Shown here: positions 9,172-19,479 of the stretch, one piece after another
Position numbering within the stretch: the stretch's first letter is position 1
How the letters are laid out: the number at the start of each line of letters is the position of its first letter
Notes under the pieces: model-generated
What the model saw: only the letters and a program-made list of their open reading frames with translations
The model's database searches: none
Told to the model about the DNA's origin: nothing
Source: Meandrina meandrites
Taxonomy: Eukaryota > Cnidaria > Anthozoa > Scleractinia > Meandrinidae
Direction: 5' to 3'
NCBI GenBank assembly: GCA_963693305.1
Contig: OY855916.1
Span: forward strand, 6,451,001-6,515,000
DNA length: 64,000 nucleotides
Position numbers and translations under genes: made by a program

Positions 9172-11443
9172 GGGACGGACCATTAGAAAAGTGATGGGGG
9201 GGGGGGGGGGGGTGGGGAATTTTTGGCTTGGAAGAATTTTTTTTTTGGCCTATTGCCTGTGCAAGAATTTTTTTTTTGACTGCAGCGCTGTGCACGAATT
9301 TTTTTTTTTTTGATAAAATCTGCTTCATGCACAATTTGCTTTTGAATTTATTAAAAACAGCGCTTCTTTGATTTATTAAATACATAGCTTGTACTTTAAC
9401 GTCACTTTCCATTTATTTTATGACAAATTCAAAAAGTAACTGGCAGTTTACAGGTGTATAGTGAAAAATTGTGTAATTAATATACCTTTTGAGGCCCGTA
9501 GGAATGAATTTTGAGGTGAGGGGGCCCAAAAGTTAGCACTGATTGTGATGTACCTTATTGTTACTTATTTTCGCGGGACTTAATTTTCGCGATTTTCAAA
9601 AATCGCGACCCGCAAAAAAAGGTTTTTGCGAAATTTAATACTTAAGTTTCGGCGTTCGAGCTCTCTTCTTCTGAATCAATATCATCTTTCTGCAGTACTT
9701 GGTGCAGTCGTCAAACTAGCTCTGCTTTGTTGGAAAGGAAAATGTCGAACTGTTTTCAGTTTCGTTTTGTTATTGGTGGTTTTCACTGTCACGCAATAAA
9801 AAAATAAAATCGAAACCATTCAACGACAGAAGCTATTATAGAAGATAAATAGATAAACGATTTGTCCAAATCTCAGGTCTGTGCGTTGCACCGTTTGCGA
9901 GTTATTTGCCGAACCTTTCCACGCAAATTTATAAAGCTCAGTATGGAGACGCCATATTTGTGTCCTTCCGAGGGGCACAAACATGGCCGCCGTAATGTCA
10001 GAGAAACATCTGGAACTTAATTTTCCTATTAATAGCGACTACTTTTGGCTCATGATCTATTACACTTTCACATAAACAGCACTTAGTACACTGGGAATGT
10101 TCGATCTGCAAAAATGGAAAGGAAAGGCCTTTTTTGAATCAAAACAACTTTGTCACGGCACTCAGCTTGATATCACATACGGCGGAGAACTCGAATATTC
10201 AAAATGCTCTGTTTTTAAAACGAAGGGCACAACCAAGCTGGAAATTTGCGAAAAGATATATTTTTAGTTTATCTTTCACCTAGTGATATCAAAAGTTTAG
10301 CAGGCCTTTTGAATTTTGATTTCAGAATTTTATGACGTAACATGAAAACCCAGAATATGGTTCTGTTCAGTGTCATTGGAAACTATTGCTATGGAAACTG
10401 ACGAACTTTGCCATCGAAAAAAAAAAGCAAATTAGGCTAAGGGTAGATTGAATCTACCCATGGCTTATTATTACTGTAATAAAAGAACGTATTTCGCAAA
10501 ATAAGCACCATCTACTGACGTGTCTGCAGTAACACCTTTTCGAACTTGATCAAAAATATTTTCCAGACTCTTTCTAGCAGTTTATAATATTCACGGCTTC
10601 CCTAGAGAGAACGAAAAAGAGAAACAGATGAATATGTCACTGGATACATTTATACGACCACATGAGACCTTTTTCAAAACCGCGAATGCAGAGACTGCGT
10701 GACAAAAGGAACAGATCTGCGGTCCTGTTTCATGTCGCATTTCCTGGCAACCTCCTGGGCATAATTTTTTTGAGGCCAAAGCTCGTCAAGCAAAATCAGT
10801 TGTGCCAATTCTGAGACTAACTGTTTGTTTATGCAGTTCAGTATTTTGACAATTTTCTCGAAATATTAAGTCACAATAAGGTATTAAAATCAGCAGGCGA
10901 AATAGAACGCTTAACGCCGAACGCGAGACAAAATCGCCGAAACAAGCAAAACCATTACCATTATCGAGAGCTAACCATAAACACGCTAACCTGGGCCTTT
11001 TTTTAGGCCAACCTGAGCGATATCCAAACTAACCGGAACGCTTTTTAGGCTAACCTAAGTGCAAGCACTCCGGTTGAGTTTTGCTTGCTTCGGTGATTTT
11101 GTTTCGCGTTCGGCCTTCTGCGCTCCGCAAATTAGCCCTGCCGTGTTAAGATGGGCGGGAGGCCCATTTCCGTAGGGGAGTCCGGGGGCATCCTCTCCCG
11201 GGAAAATTTTGAAAATCTGGACACGCTCTGATGCCATTTGGTGCATTTTGAAACACTTTTCGAGAAGAATTACAATTCTGGTTTAATGTCAAAATAAGGC
11301 CCATCTTGTGCATGAATTTTTTTCTTTGGGTTTTTCCTTGCATGAATTTTTCTTTCGGACATTTTGCCTTGCATGAATTTTTTTTGGGTTTTTTCCCCAC
11401 CCCCCCCCCCCCCCCCCCCATCACTTTTCTAATGGTCCGTCCC
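9172..11443. mobile_element. Harbinger-like non-autonomous element, copy 1 (2.27 kb, interrupted)
   Basis: The ends read GGGACGGACCATTAGAAAAG followed by TGATG and a poly-G run, matched inverted at the right end. They are flanked by a TAA duplication (9169-9171 and 11444-11446). Three-bp TWA duplications with GGG-starting ends are the PIF/Harbinger signature. Inside both ends, A/T-rich runs with CTTG(C/G)AAGAATTTTTT or TTGCATGAATTTTTT words recur. The element carries a CG-rich centre with repeated GGCTAACC and CCGGTT words at 10960-11080. No transposase is present. A second copy lies at 59548-60521. The extra length here is a nested element at 9553-10881. Confidence 0.85.
9553..10881. mobile_element. 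TA-flanked element nested in Harbinger-like copy 1
   Basis: CCTTATTGTTACTTA at the left end and TAAGTCACAATAAGG at the right end form a 15-bp inverted repeat with one mismatch, flanked by TA (9551-9552 and 10882-10883). Comparison with the second host copy near 59915, which runs straight from GATTGTGACG into GTATTAAAATC, shows the uninterrupted site. The interior has TTCGCGATTTTCAAAAATCG near the left end and a GGGTAGATTGAATCTACCC palindrome at about 10441-10459. No transposase is seen. TA duplication suggests a Tc1/mariner-type mobiliser. Confidence 0.8.
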
Positions 11444-11446
11444 TAA

Positions 11447-11820
11447 AACCATAAGAGAGACACAACATATAAGGTTGTCAACGGCACCCGAGCTTTAATG
11501 CTCATATACGTCACTAGTACCCAGTAGTCTCTCATTGAAATACAGACTCCATTTAACTTAATCGGAGGACCCACTAAGTACACTATGAAAAAAACGCTTG
11601 GCATGCGTAGAGGAATAGAGCTAGAGAGAGATTTCTACGCCGAATTGAGGAGTGTACACATGAATTACAGATACCCTTGAGCTTACAAGACAAGGAGAAG
11701 GATCGGAGGAGTCAGTACGTAAAATATTACAGGTATGAATGGCATGTGTAGAGGCGTATAGCTATACGGAAAACTCTACGCCGAATTGAGCCTCATAAAA
11801 CGGGCGCCATTTGACCTTGT
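11447..11820. other. Non-coding DNA with a diverged 50-bp repeat
   Basis: GCATG(C/T)GTAGAGG...CTACGCCGAATTGAG occurs at about 11600-11652 and again at about 11740-11790, in direct orientation. No coding signal. Confidence 0.5.
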
Positions 11821-11822
11821 TA

Positions 11823-12370
11823 TAGGAAATTAACGCGAATTTTCCAAATTCACGTTAATTTAAGTCCCTTGAAGTAGCGAGATTCATTTTGGTTTTGGTT
11901 TTCGTTAGCTTGTTAACAGTGTGTTACAATAAATTTGTGCCTATTGTCTCTATAAGTTCTGTTCCTTTGTGTGATCGCATTAAATTCCTTCATTTTGAAA
12001 TTTTAGCACTTAATTTCCTTTTTTGGAAAGTAATTTTTCCTTCACCTCGCGTTAATTTAAGTCGCGTTAATTGATAGAAATCCACACGTCTAGGACTTCG
12101 CAAATCTTTATTTCCTTCATAGGACTGTATACTTGTACAAACTTGTGCTGTCTAGGTAAACAATCTTGACAATCTTTTTCGACACACTCGTGATTCCCAC
12201 TCACGTTTTACAATCAATAATCTCGAACCTTCTCACTCTCGCGCACGTGACTTATCTGTCAATCATAAACTTGAAGCATGTGACCAGATGCGTGACGTAT
12301 AGTGTAACGCAACTACGGATTTCGGACATTAACTTCCAATACCTTAATTAACACAAGCGTTAATTTCCTA
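11823..12370. mobile_element. 548-bp MITE, TA-flanked
   Basis: A perfect 14-bp inverted repeat, TAGGAAATTAACGC, lies at both ends, with TA at 11821-11822 and 12371-12372. Internal CGCGTTAATTTAAGT words repeat near the left end and around 12048-12070. It has no coding capacity. The TA duplication fits a Tc1/mariner-type element. Confidence 0.85.
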
Positions 12371-12372
12371 TA

Positions 12373-12819
12373 GTAAGGTACGCTGTAACGTTTATCAGAT
12401 GAGTGTATTTAGGGTTAATTTACAATAACGTTGTATGTTCCTTAGCAAAAGAATTACGATAAATGGGCGATAAATATCCTTTTAACTTCGTTTTCTTGGT
12501 TTGGTTTGTAAGACACGATTTCTTTTTTACCCTGTCGTTTTAAGGTGTATCTTATGATACGGATCTTGGGCTGGATTAATGGGAGTTATTGAATTTTACT
12601 AATTTGTGCTTTGTTTTTAATTTCAGTGACACGCTACATCATGAAGTCAAGTGAAGAAATGACGAAACAGCACTAAAAGGGAGATCAGTGTGCTTTAATT
12701 TTAATTTAAAGAAACTGTTTTTATCAAGTGTTGGAATCACTCTAAGTTTAACTGCCAAATGCCAAAAAATGCTCATCAAATTATAGTCGAAGAAATGCAT
12801 TGGCGGTCTTTATCGAGTG
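12373..12819. other. AT-rich DNA, nothing recognised
   Basis: No gene, RNA gene or clear repeat end was seen. GTATCTTATGATAC at about 12547-12560 is a short palindrome. Confidence 0.5.
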
Positions 12820-12952
12820 AGGTGCGGGATTGCGGAAAATTAATTCAGTGGATAAAAGAACGAGGCATATTACAAACGTGTTGTTTTGTTATTCTTTTGT
12901 TATTTAAAGAGTGCAAATGAGCATGACCTGTTTTTCTGCAATCCCGCACCTT
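12820..12952. mobile_element. Very short foldback element
   Basis: AGGTGCGGGATTGCGGAAAA near the left end is matched inverted, with one mismatch, by TTTTTCTGCAATCCCGCACCT at 12931-12951. The whole unit is about 133 bp. CTTTATCG occurs just outside both ends (12808 and 12956) but is separated from them by about five bases, so it is not a clean target duplication. Confidence 0.6.
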
Positions 12953-13096
12953 AGACTCTTTATCGCACTTGTATTGTTGTCGTTGCTAAAGTTGTTATAA
13001 TTTAACAAGGATTGTAGATTTGTACAATTCACTAAAAATCAGCAAGTAAGGAAATTAAAATTATGCGTTTTGGAACTTCAGGAAATAGGGTATTTA

Positions 13097-13290
13097 ACAA
13101 AACCACAATGGCAACGTCAACAACGTCGCCAAACAAAAGGTCTAAATAATAAAAGGACATAAATTAATTACTGCATGTGCGTTAAAAATTCAAGTACATT
13201 TTGTAGTTGTTCTCTTCAAAACAACAATATGCAAATTCTGCGGATTTTGGAGATTGTGAACCACAACAGCAATTTGTATTTACTTTGTAT
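13097..13290. mobile_element. Diverged copy of the GGGAGC MITE family
   Basis: CAACGTC(G/A)CCAAACAAAAGGT, the TTCTCT(T/G)CAAAACAACAA block and the TTCTGCG(G/T)ATT(T/C)TGGA(G/C)A block appear in the same order as in the well-bounded element at 30786-31151. Ends are not preserved here. It has no coding content. Confidence 0.6.
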
Positions 13291-13564
13291 ATTACTTGTT
13301 GTAATGAAAGTAATTGGTAATAAAACTGTATTTTTGTTGTAAGGAAGATATATTTACTTTGTATATTAGTTGTTGTAATGATAGTACTTTCAAAGAATAC
13401 GTTAGGGATGTTAAGTAACGGCATCCCCCACCACCACATCCAGGAAAACCAATTACTCTTATGGTCAGTAAATTTTGTCATCAATGTGGTACATTTTTGG
13501 GAACAGACATGCGCATTACTTATGCCATATCCACCAAATATCTGTACAAGTACTTCAGTGTACC
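13291..13564. other. Short AT-rich spacer
   Basis: Contains two direct copies of ATATTTACTTTGTATATTA(C/G)TTG-like sequence at about 13276 and 13349, and nothing else of note. Confidence 0.5.
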
Positions 13565-13957
13565 TTTTGGCGACACTTTAATTTAGCGATATTAGCGATT
13601 TTTCAAAAAATCGCTACATTAAAATGCACCAAAATTAAGTGTCGCTAAATTTAAATCATCGCTAAATTAAAGCGAGTATAATATCAAATTCCGCCATCTG
13701 GTCCGTTTCACACGATCACGCTATTTTACGGTCGATTATGACGTGTATCGGATGTCTACGTGTATACATTTCAGTTATCTGGTCATTTCAACTTCACAAC
13801 TGAAATGGACTCTTTGAATTCGCTGGTATTGAAAAGTTTCAGCTTGTGAAATCGCTAAAATTAAGTGACTTATGTTGCAAATTTACGAAAAATCGCTAAA
13901 TTAAAGTGTCGCTAAATACAGATTTTTCAAAATCGCTAAATTAACGTGACGCCAAAA
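13565..13957. mobile_element. 393-bp MITE with TAGCGAT repeats
   Basis: The left end TTTTGGCGACACTTTAATTT and the right end, read inverted, TTTTGGCGTCACGTTAATTT form an imperfect inverted repeat extending into AGCGAT. ATCGCTAAATTAA words recur at least six times within it, on both strands. A target duplication is not obvious. No coding content. Confidence 0.65.
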
Positions 13958-14489
13958 TTTCATGTAATATTATGTGGTGAAAAAATACAGAGTGTAAATA
14001 GCGTATTTAATTTGTAAGTTTTTTTTATTTTGGCGGAATGATGAGCTGGGAATGCAATGCCCTCCATTAGGACCGCCAGGTGAGGGAGCCCCTACTAAAC
14101 GTAGCCAGCTCGCCAACTTCGCCAGGGAATCGAACCCTGCCTCACCCGCAATAATTGATAAAGATGAAAAATTTGAATGGTTATTAAACAACGTCAAATA
14201 TTTGGGGTTGGTGCTGGCATGATGAAAATTTGGTAGGACTGTTAATCAAATTCCTCTTAGCCTGCAGTAGGTCTTTCAAAAATGTGGTGTCCTTGCTTGG
14301 GATTCAACAAGTAACACAAACAACTTTATTAATATTTTATTTTGAAGAAAAACGTCAATTGGACATACAGTAAAAAGTCAAAAAATAAAAAAAAAAACGT
14401 TCCAGTCAGAAGACTTCACATGCCTTATAGGCGACCTTGCATTCCAAGGGCCCTGTCAAAAAATTAAAAAAAATTGATAGTGTCAGATG
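13958..14489. other. Non-coding DNA
   Basis: A T-arm-like CAGGG-TTCGATT-CCCTG hairpin occurs on the minus strand at 14122-14138 but no tRNA fold surrounds it. No gene recognised. Confidence 0.4.
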
Positions 14490-15455
14490 TGAGCTGGTGG
14501 GATTTTTTTTTTTTGGGGGGGGGGGGGGGGGATGCCAAAAACTCTGGTTTTAAAGAGGGGGCTGACTGAATAAATCTGTTCTGTAGGGAGGGCCACTCAA
14601 AATAATTACCATTAATTGTTGTGATGCAAAATACAAATCAAACACGTCTGAGATAGTGCTTTTAAAATTAGGAAGGATAGTTCTGTTTTTCTTTTTTTCA
14701 AGATCCGTTTAGCACATGCAGATCCGTTTAGCACATGCATGTTTAGGCAACAATTTTCTCAATGAAATAATTTTTAAGAGGGACCAGTCTTTGCTTCACA
14801 GATCAAGAAACTCAGGAAGAGATCTAGTGGGTGGAACCAACTCCTTTGCAGGTCAGCTCTTACACCCATCTCCTGTACAAAGCTCAAGATCCATTCAGCG
14901 CATGCAGACAGTCCCAGGTCCAAAACAATTTTCTCTATGAAATAATTTTTTTAACAGCAAACAGTCTTTGCTTCACAGATCAAGAAACTCAGGAAGAGAT
15001 TTACTGGGTGGAGCAAACTCCTTTGCAGGTCAGCTCTTACACCCATCTCCTGTACAAAGCTCAAGATCCATTAAGCGCATGCAGACAGTCCCAGGTCCAC
15101 AACAATTTTCTCTATGAGATAATTTTTAAGAGGGACCAGTCTTTGCTTCACAGATCAAGAAACTCGGGAAGAGATATACTGGGTGGAGCCAACTCCTTTG
15201 CAGGTCAGTTAATTTGCAGAAAATATGTTTAGAACAATGACAACAAATTTTAATCAGACACATTTCCGCTCTTCGGCGCATTCAATTGTCCTAAGCCGGA
15301 CCGGGGGGTGAGCTGGTGGTATTTTTTGGGGGGTATGCCAAAAACTCTGGTTTTAAAGAGGGGGCTGACTGAATAAATCTGTTCTATAGGGAGGGCATCA
15401 AGTGTTGTATGTCTGAGATAGTGCTTTTAAAATTAGGAAGGATAGTTCTTTTTTT
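14490..15455 (+). repeat. Block of a 176-bp satellite between direct flanking repeats
   Basis: Three units of about 176-177 bp run from about 14700 to 15210; phase markers are TTCTC(A/T)ATGA(A/G)ATAATTTTT at 14752, 14928 and 15105. Each unit carries AAGAAACTC(A/G)GGAAGAGAT, CTCCTTTGCAGGTCAG and TACACCCATCTCCTGTACAA. The block is flanked by direct copies of GCCAAAAACTCTGGTTTTAA with following TGAATAAATCTGTTCT at about 14533 and 15338. A G-run precedes the left copy. One variant unit is 177 bp, 59 codons, which is why open frames of up to 133 codons cross it; other units break the frame, so coding is not supported. A second block of the same satellite is at 45850-46490. Confidence 0.85.
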
Positions 15456-15944
15456 TTTTTTTGTAAATTTTTCTAGTTCCAGAGATAACATCATACTATG
15501 GATTGTGCATAGTAGACTATGCTTTTCTCAGGTAAGCCATTATGACGTCAATGACAAAAGCTAGGAGATCTGAAATGCAAAACTCTTGTTAACTGAGAAA
15601 AGTTACGAAGCCATGAACTTTTTTAACTTGATTTTCAGCGATTAGACGTGAAAATAATGAGTCAGTGACTTCGTCCTCCTTTTTTTTAGCTCACGGCCAT
15701 CCAGTAGTCTGCCGACACATATAATCACGATGAAAACCACCTCGCTCTCACGCTTTTCGAAAGAAAATTCGTCAGGTGATCGTCTGAGTAAATTCAGTAA
15801 AACGTCTCATTTTTTTATGGTTTTAAGTCAGGGTCAAAGCTTTGATGGCGGCGAAAACCGTCCAAATTTGTTAGTAAAAATGTGCCCACATTAGCCAACC
15901 TTTTTTCGCGTTCAAGCTTTTGCCCCTTTAAACAAAAAAAAATT
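15456..15944. other. Non-coding DNA
   Basis: No recognised gene or repeat. It leads into a promoter-like segment. Confidence 0.4.
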
Positions 15945-16075
15945 AGCATATGACCAATGAGTAGCGAACAGGGAAAGTCCGTGCCGCGTGTCAACCAATC
16001 AGAAACTGTCTTTTCGTCGAGGGCGTGCAGTGAAACAGTTGGCGCTCAATTTGAATTAATTAGTTATTCGACTTC
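15945..16075 (+). promoter_or_regulatory. CCAAT-box promoter-like segment
   Basis: CCAATGAG at about 15954 and CCAATCAG at about 15996 lie 75-120 bp upstream of a GC-richer stretch that begins an exon-like segment with a GTAAGT donor at 16209. No TATA box is obvious at the expected distance. The call is inferred from motif spacing and the following splice donor. Confidence 0.35.
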
Positions 16076-17151
16076 TACATGGCGAACATTGTGAAAACTA
16101 AAACGCCGAAGCTTTCGCGTCTTAGTTGACAGAGCCAAGGATAAATAACTAGAAAGCTGTAGCTCTAACTACAGAGCCACGAGAATAAATATTGGCCGGA
16201 AAAACTTGGTAAGTAGTTAGATGAGTAAATATTTTAATTTCGATTCGGAGAAATTGTCTTCTCACTGTCTTCTGAGAGAGTTGAACTGAACTTACGACCA
16301 AACATGTTGCCACGTATGCTTGACTGTTGGGGATTTTATCAACGCCCCACGTATGTTATTACGAATACTTGGCCAATTTCTAAAGTCAGTTTTCTGCTCT
16401 TTTCATTTCAGAGGCTAGCGAAACGAAGGATTTGCTCAAAGGCAAGACAAAACGAAACGTGGTGCAAACAAACTTCGTGAAGTTATCATGGCGGCGGCGA
16501 AATGTAGGTGTCTTGGTTTAAATATAGATACACAATGTACGTTTGGCGGTACGTTTGTGGTTGTTTATTTGTTTGCTTCTTTAGTTTATGTTTTGCTCGT
16601 AGTTTTAAAACATGCATTGGATATTCTTTTTTGACATGATATTTTGGACAACGATTAATAAACAATGATTAAAAAGCGCGAACGGATAATTAAAGTGAAG
16701 AAACATATGACAACCAAGTGTAAATTGGAATGAATGGTCTGAAATTAAAGCGCTTTAAAGGACCTTGTTTTATATTTTTCTTCATTTAAGGGTAAAGCAA
16801 CAAACAAAGGGTGCAAGATTTCCAAATAGAAACGCTATGCTTTATTTTGCAGGCATTTTGCTTCTAGCTGAGATTTCAGCTCGTGTATGAGGGACAACAT
16901 GAAGGAAACTGCCGGCTTAATTTAGCATAAGTTAAAATATTAATCTAGAAACATTTTTTTGAGTAAGAATTGACTCAATTTTCTTTTCTTTTTGTGTTCA
17001 GTGTGGTTCTTCCCGATCTCGTCAAGCAGTCAGTCCACTATCCTTGGTTTGCAGTCCATGCCAGAGCAACCTTTCCAAACTTCAAAATGTCACCGCTCAC
17101 AATTCTCAACGTCGCCTTGGCAACGAAAGACACAAGTTCTTCCTGGTAGTG
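16075..17151 (+). other. Candidate three-exon 5' part of an unknown transcript
   Basis: Three exon-like segments carry good splice signals: 16075-16208 (GTAAGTAG follows), 16412-16503 (TTTTCATTTCAG before, GTAGGT after) and 17002-17151 (CTTTTTGTGTTCAG before, GTTAGT after). The first contains a 16-codon ORF from ATG 16080 (MANIVKTKTPKLSRLS). The second contains ATG 16488 in good context (MAAAK); joined to the third, the frame stays open to the next donor and is Ser/Gln-rich. All three frames of the third segment are open over 150 bases, so frame openness alone is weak evidence. Unspliced, ATG 16488 would give a 48-residue peptide with a hydrophobic stretch. I do not recognise a protein family. 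It may be a non-coding or lineage-specific transcript leading into the repeat arrays downstream. Confidence 0.35.
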
Positions 17152-19479
17152 GTTAGTGCAGTTCTTTGTGGGTAGGGAAGGGTGGGTAAATAGTTAAAGC
17201 TCTAGATGAACCTTACACTCGGCTCATGTTCTGCTTACGTTCGGCCAATATTCGGTTTATACGACTGTTTCGGCTTAACTTAATTTAGGCAGTTTAATTA
17301 GTGCTGGGTGAGCTGGGTTTGGGCCTTCCCTTTTCCTTTCCTGGGTTCCATTATTCGGCTTCGGATATTTAATTCGGTCAATTATTCGGCACCAGGTTTA
17401 AGTTTCGGCTTTTCTTCGGCACACTTCGGCTTTCTTTCGTGAAGACATCGGTTTCACTTGAGCTTCTGCGCTACCTCCCGCTTAGTGTTTTTGAAAAAGA
17501 ATTCTTATCTAAGTTCCTTTTAATGGCAGCAAGGTCGTTGTTATTAACAGGAACGTCTCCCTTTAATGACAGCATTGTCGCTGTTATTAACAGGGTCTTT
17601 CGGTTCAAGGTTTATCTAGATAAATAATTATTAATTGATTAATTGATTTATTTAATGATAAAACTTAGGAAACTAGAGAATGACCGCTTAACACAGGAAC
17701 GAAGACTGTTTTGTTTTCTCCTGTCACGTTAAGTTGTCAGTTTCTAGTTACAGGTAGCTAATTAGTGTAGACTCGCACTTGCGAGTGTTGTTATTTAGCT
17801 GGGACTCTGGGACAAAGCACACACCCTAGTTAAGATCGCTTACACAGGCATTTCAGCGTACGCAGCCTCCAAAAATGATCTATTGGACAATTAAGCATCC
17901 TATGTGAAGATCTTCATCTATATCTAGACAGTGAAGAGACAGAGAGCATATCCTTAGAGTTACTCATAGTTACTTGAGAGGCTTTTTTCGCTTAGTAATA
18001 CAGGCGATGTTAGCAACCAGACATATACATGTCTCTTTGTTAGCGTTGCCTCGTGGGACGAGTCTTCTCAAGGAATCCGCTTGCATTGCACATCGCAGGC
18101 GCAGGAATCTTAGACCGTCTACAAATTGTAGGCGTTGGTAGACTTCCCTTCCGGCGGAGCAACTGAAGCACCATTTGGAGACGGATCGAACAGCCTTAAT
18201 TTAATGAGCAGTTGTAAAGACCTCTTAAGTTATATACTAAGGCCTGGAGAAAGGAGAACCAAGACCTCGCACAGTAGCAAGACAGTAATAGAGGCAATTA
18301 GTTAGCTACGGCAAGTTCAACAAGCCAAGACAAGTCAAGCAAGGAGAAAATATTGGACACATTCAGGAATAGCGAGAACACAAGGAGACAACAGCATCCC
18401 TTCTCATCGCATCCAAATTGATAGTAAAGAAAGTTTAGGTAGCATAAAATAATTTTAAAACTAGTATGCACCACACTGGTGAATATTGGCTTGATTTCGG
18501 ACGCTTGGATTATCCACGCAGTCTAGAACAAAAAGCGTGCTCGAAAATTTTCAGTTAATTTAGTACGACTTCGCAAAGTTTATCCAATACTCATTTGTCC
18601 TTTATTCACTCTCGTGGTACGTGCTACTGACAATTATTCATTTTGAGGTCGGTGAATAATTGTTTATTTATGAAGGGTGCTCTCGAGACAATATAAAATC
18701 ATATTTATGAAATGATAACATTGAGGTTGTTGTTGTGCTGTTGTCGTCTTTGCCACACGCGTGGAAAGCACGCGCGGATAAATGCTGCAAGACTTTGGTA
18801 GTGTAGCACGCGCTCTGGACCACAATGTTTGTTTCCTTTGACTCAAGCCTCAATTGTATATTGTTTGAAAAAAAAAGAACACTAAATTTACTCCAGAATT
18901 TATAAAGAAAGGCGAAACAGACATTGTGGACTACAGTGCGGGTTGCATTCCAGTGTCGTACAGCATAGCCTCGCTTCGGCTCCGGCTCGGTGAACGTTTC
19001 GGTTCGGTTTCCTTCGCAAAGCTTCCCACGGTGATCGGCTTTCGGCTTTAACCGAGCATCTACGACAAGGGCCTGGTATCGCGTTTATCTCGATAGCAGG
19101 CCAATAAGAGACCCCAAATGAATGTCCGAGCAGCCCTGCGTGTTCCAAGAGCAGTGTCAAGTTTTGTAGACACAGGAACATTCTTGGTTTCTCTGGGCTT
19201 TTTTTATTAGGAGCGCACCACCTCATGGATTACTTTAGGTCCTGTGGAATAATTTAAGCTAATGTACCTAGAAGTATTATAATTTTCTTTTGAAAATGTA
19301 AGCATAGTAGAGACCTAACTATATAACGAGCGTCGTGAGGCAATCAACCGGTTTCTTTTCGTTTACAAAATACATTTGGATAAATTCACATCTTGTCTCC
19401 ACTGAAGCTCATTTTCGGGAGCAAAAACGACTGGCATAAAACAAGAATTCGAGAATAAAGATTACGTTTCAGTTAACAG
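17152..19479. other. Long stretch without a recognised gene
   Basis: TTCGGC words cluster at 17215-17435. A purine-rich segment at 18230-18430 is exon-like in composition but lacks clear splice sites. An 11-bp hairpin lies at 18630-18663. Small open frames show no domain. Confidence 0.45.
18630..18663. repeat. 11-bp inverted repeat
   Basis: ACAATTATTCA at 18630-18640 and TGAATAATTGT at 18653-18663, perfect, with a 12-base spacer. Likely the end or centre of a dispersed repeat. Confidence 0.75.

Noticed and set aside
14120..14140. tRNA gene or tRNA-derived SINE on the minus strand
   Set aside because: A T-arm-like CAGGG-TTCGATT-CCCTG with a B-box-like GGTTCGATTCC is present, but no A box, D arm, anticodon arm or acceptor stem fits around it.
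14831..15232. 133-codon frame over the 176-bp satellite, and a 167-codon frame at 45837-46340
   Set aside because: Only the 177-bp variant keeps the frame; the 176-bp variants shift it, and the same DNA is read in different frames in different units.
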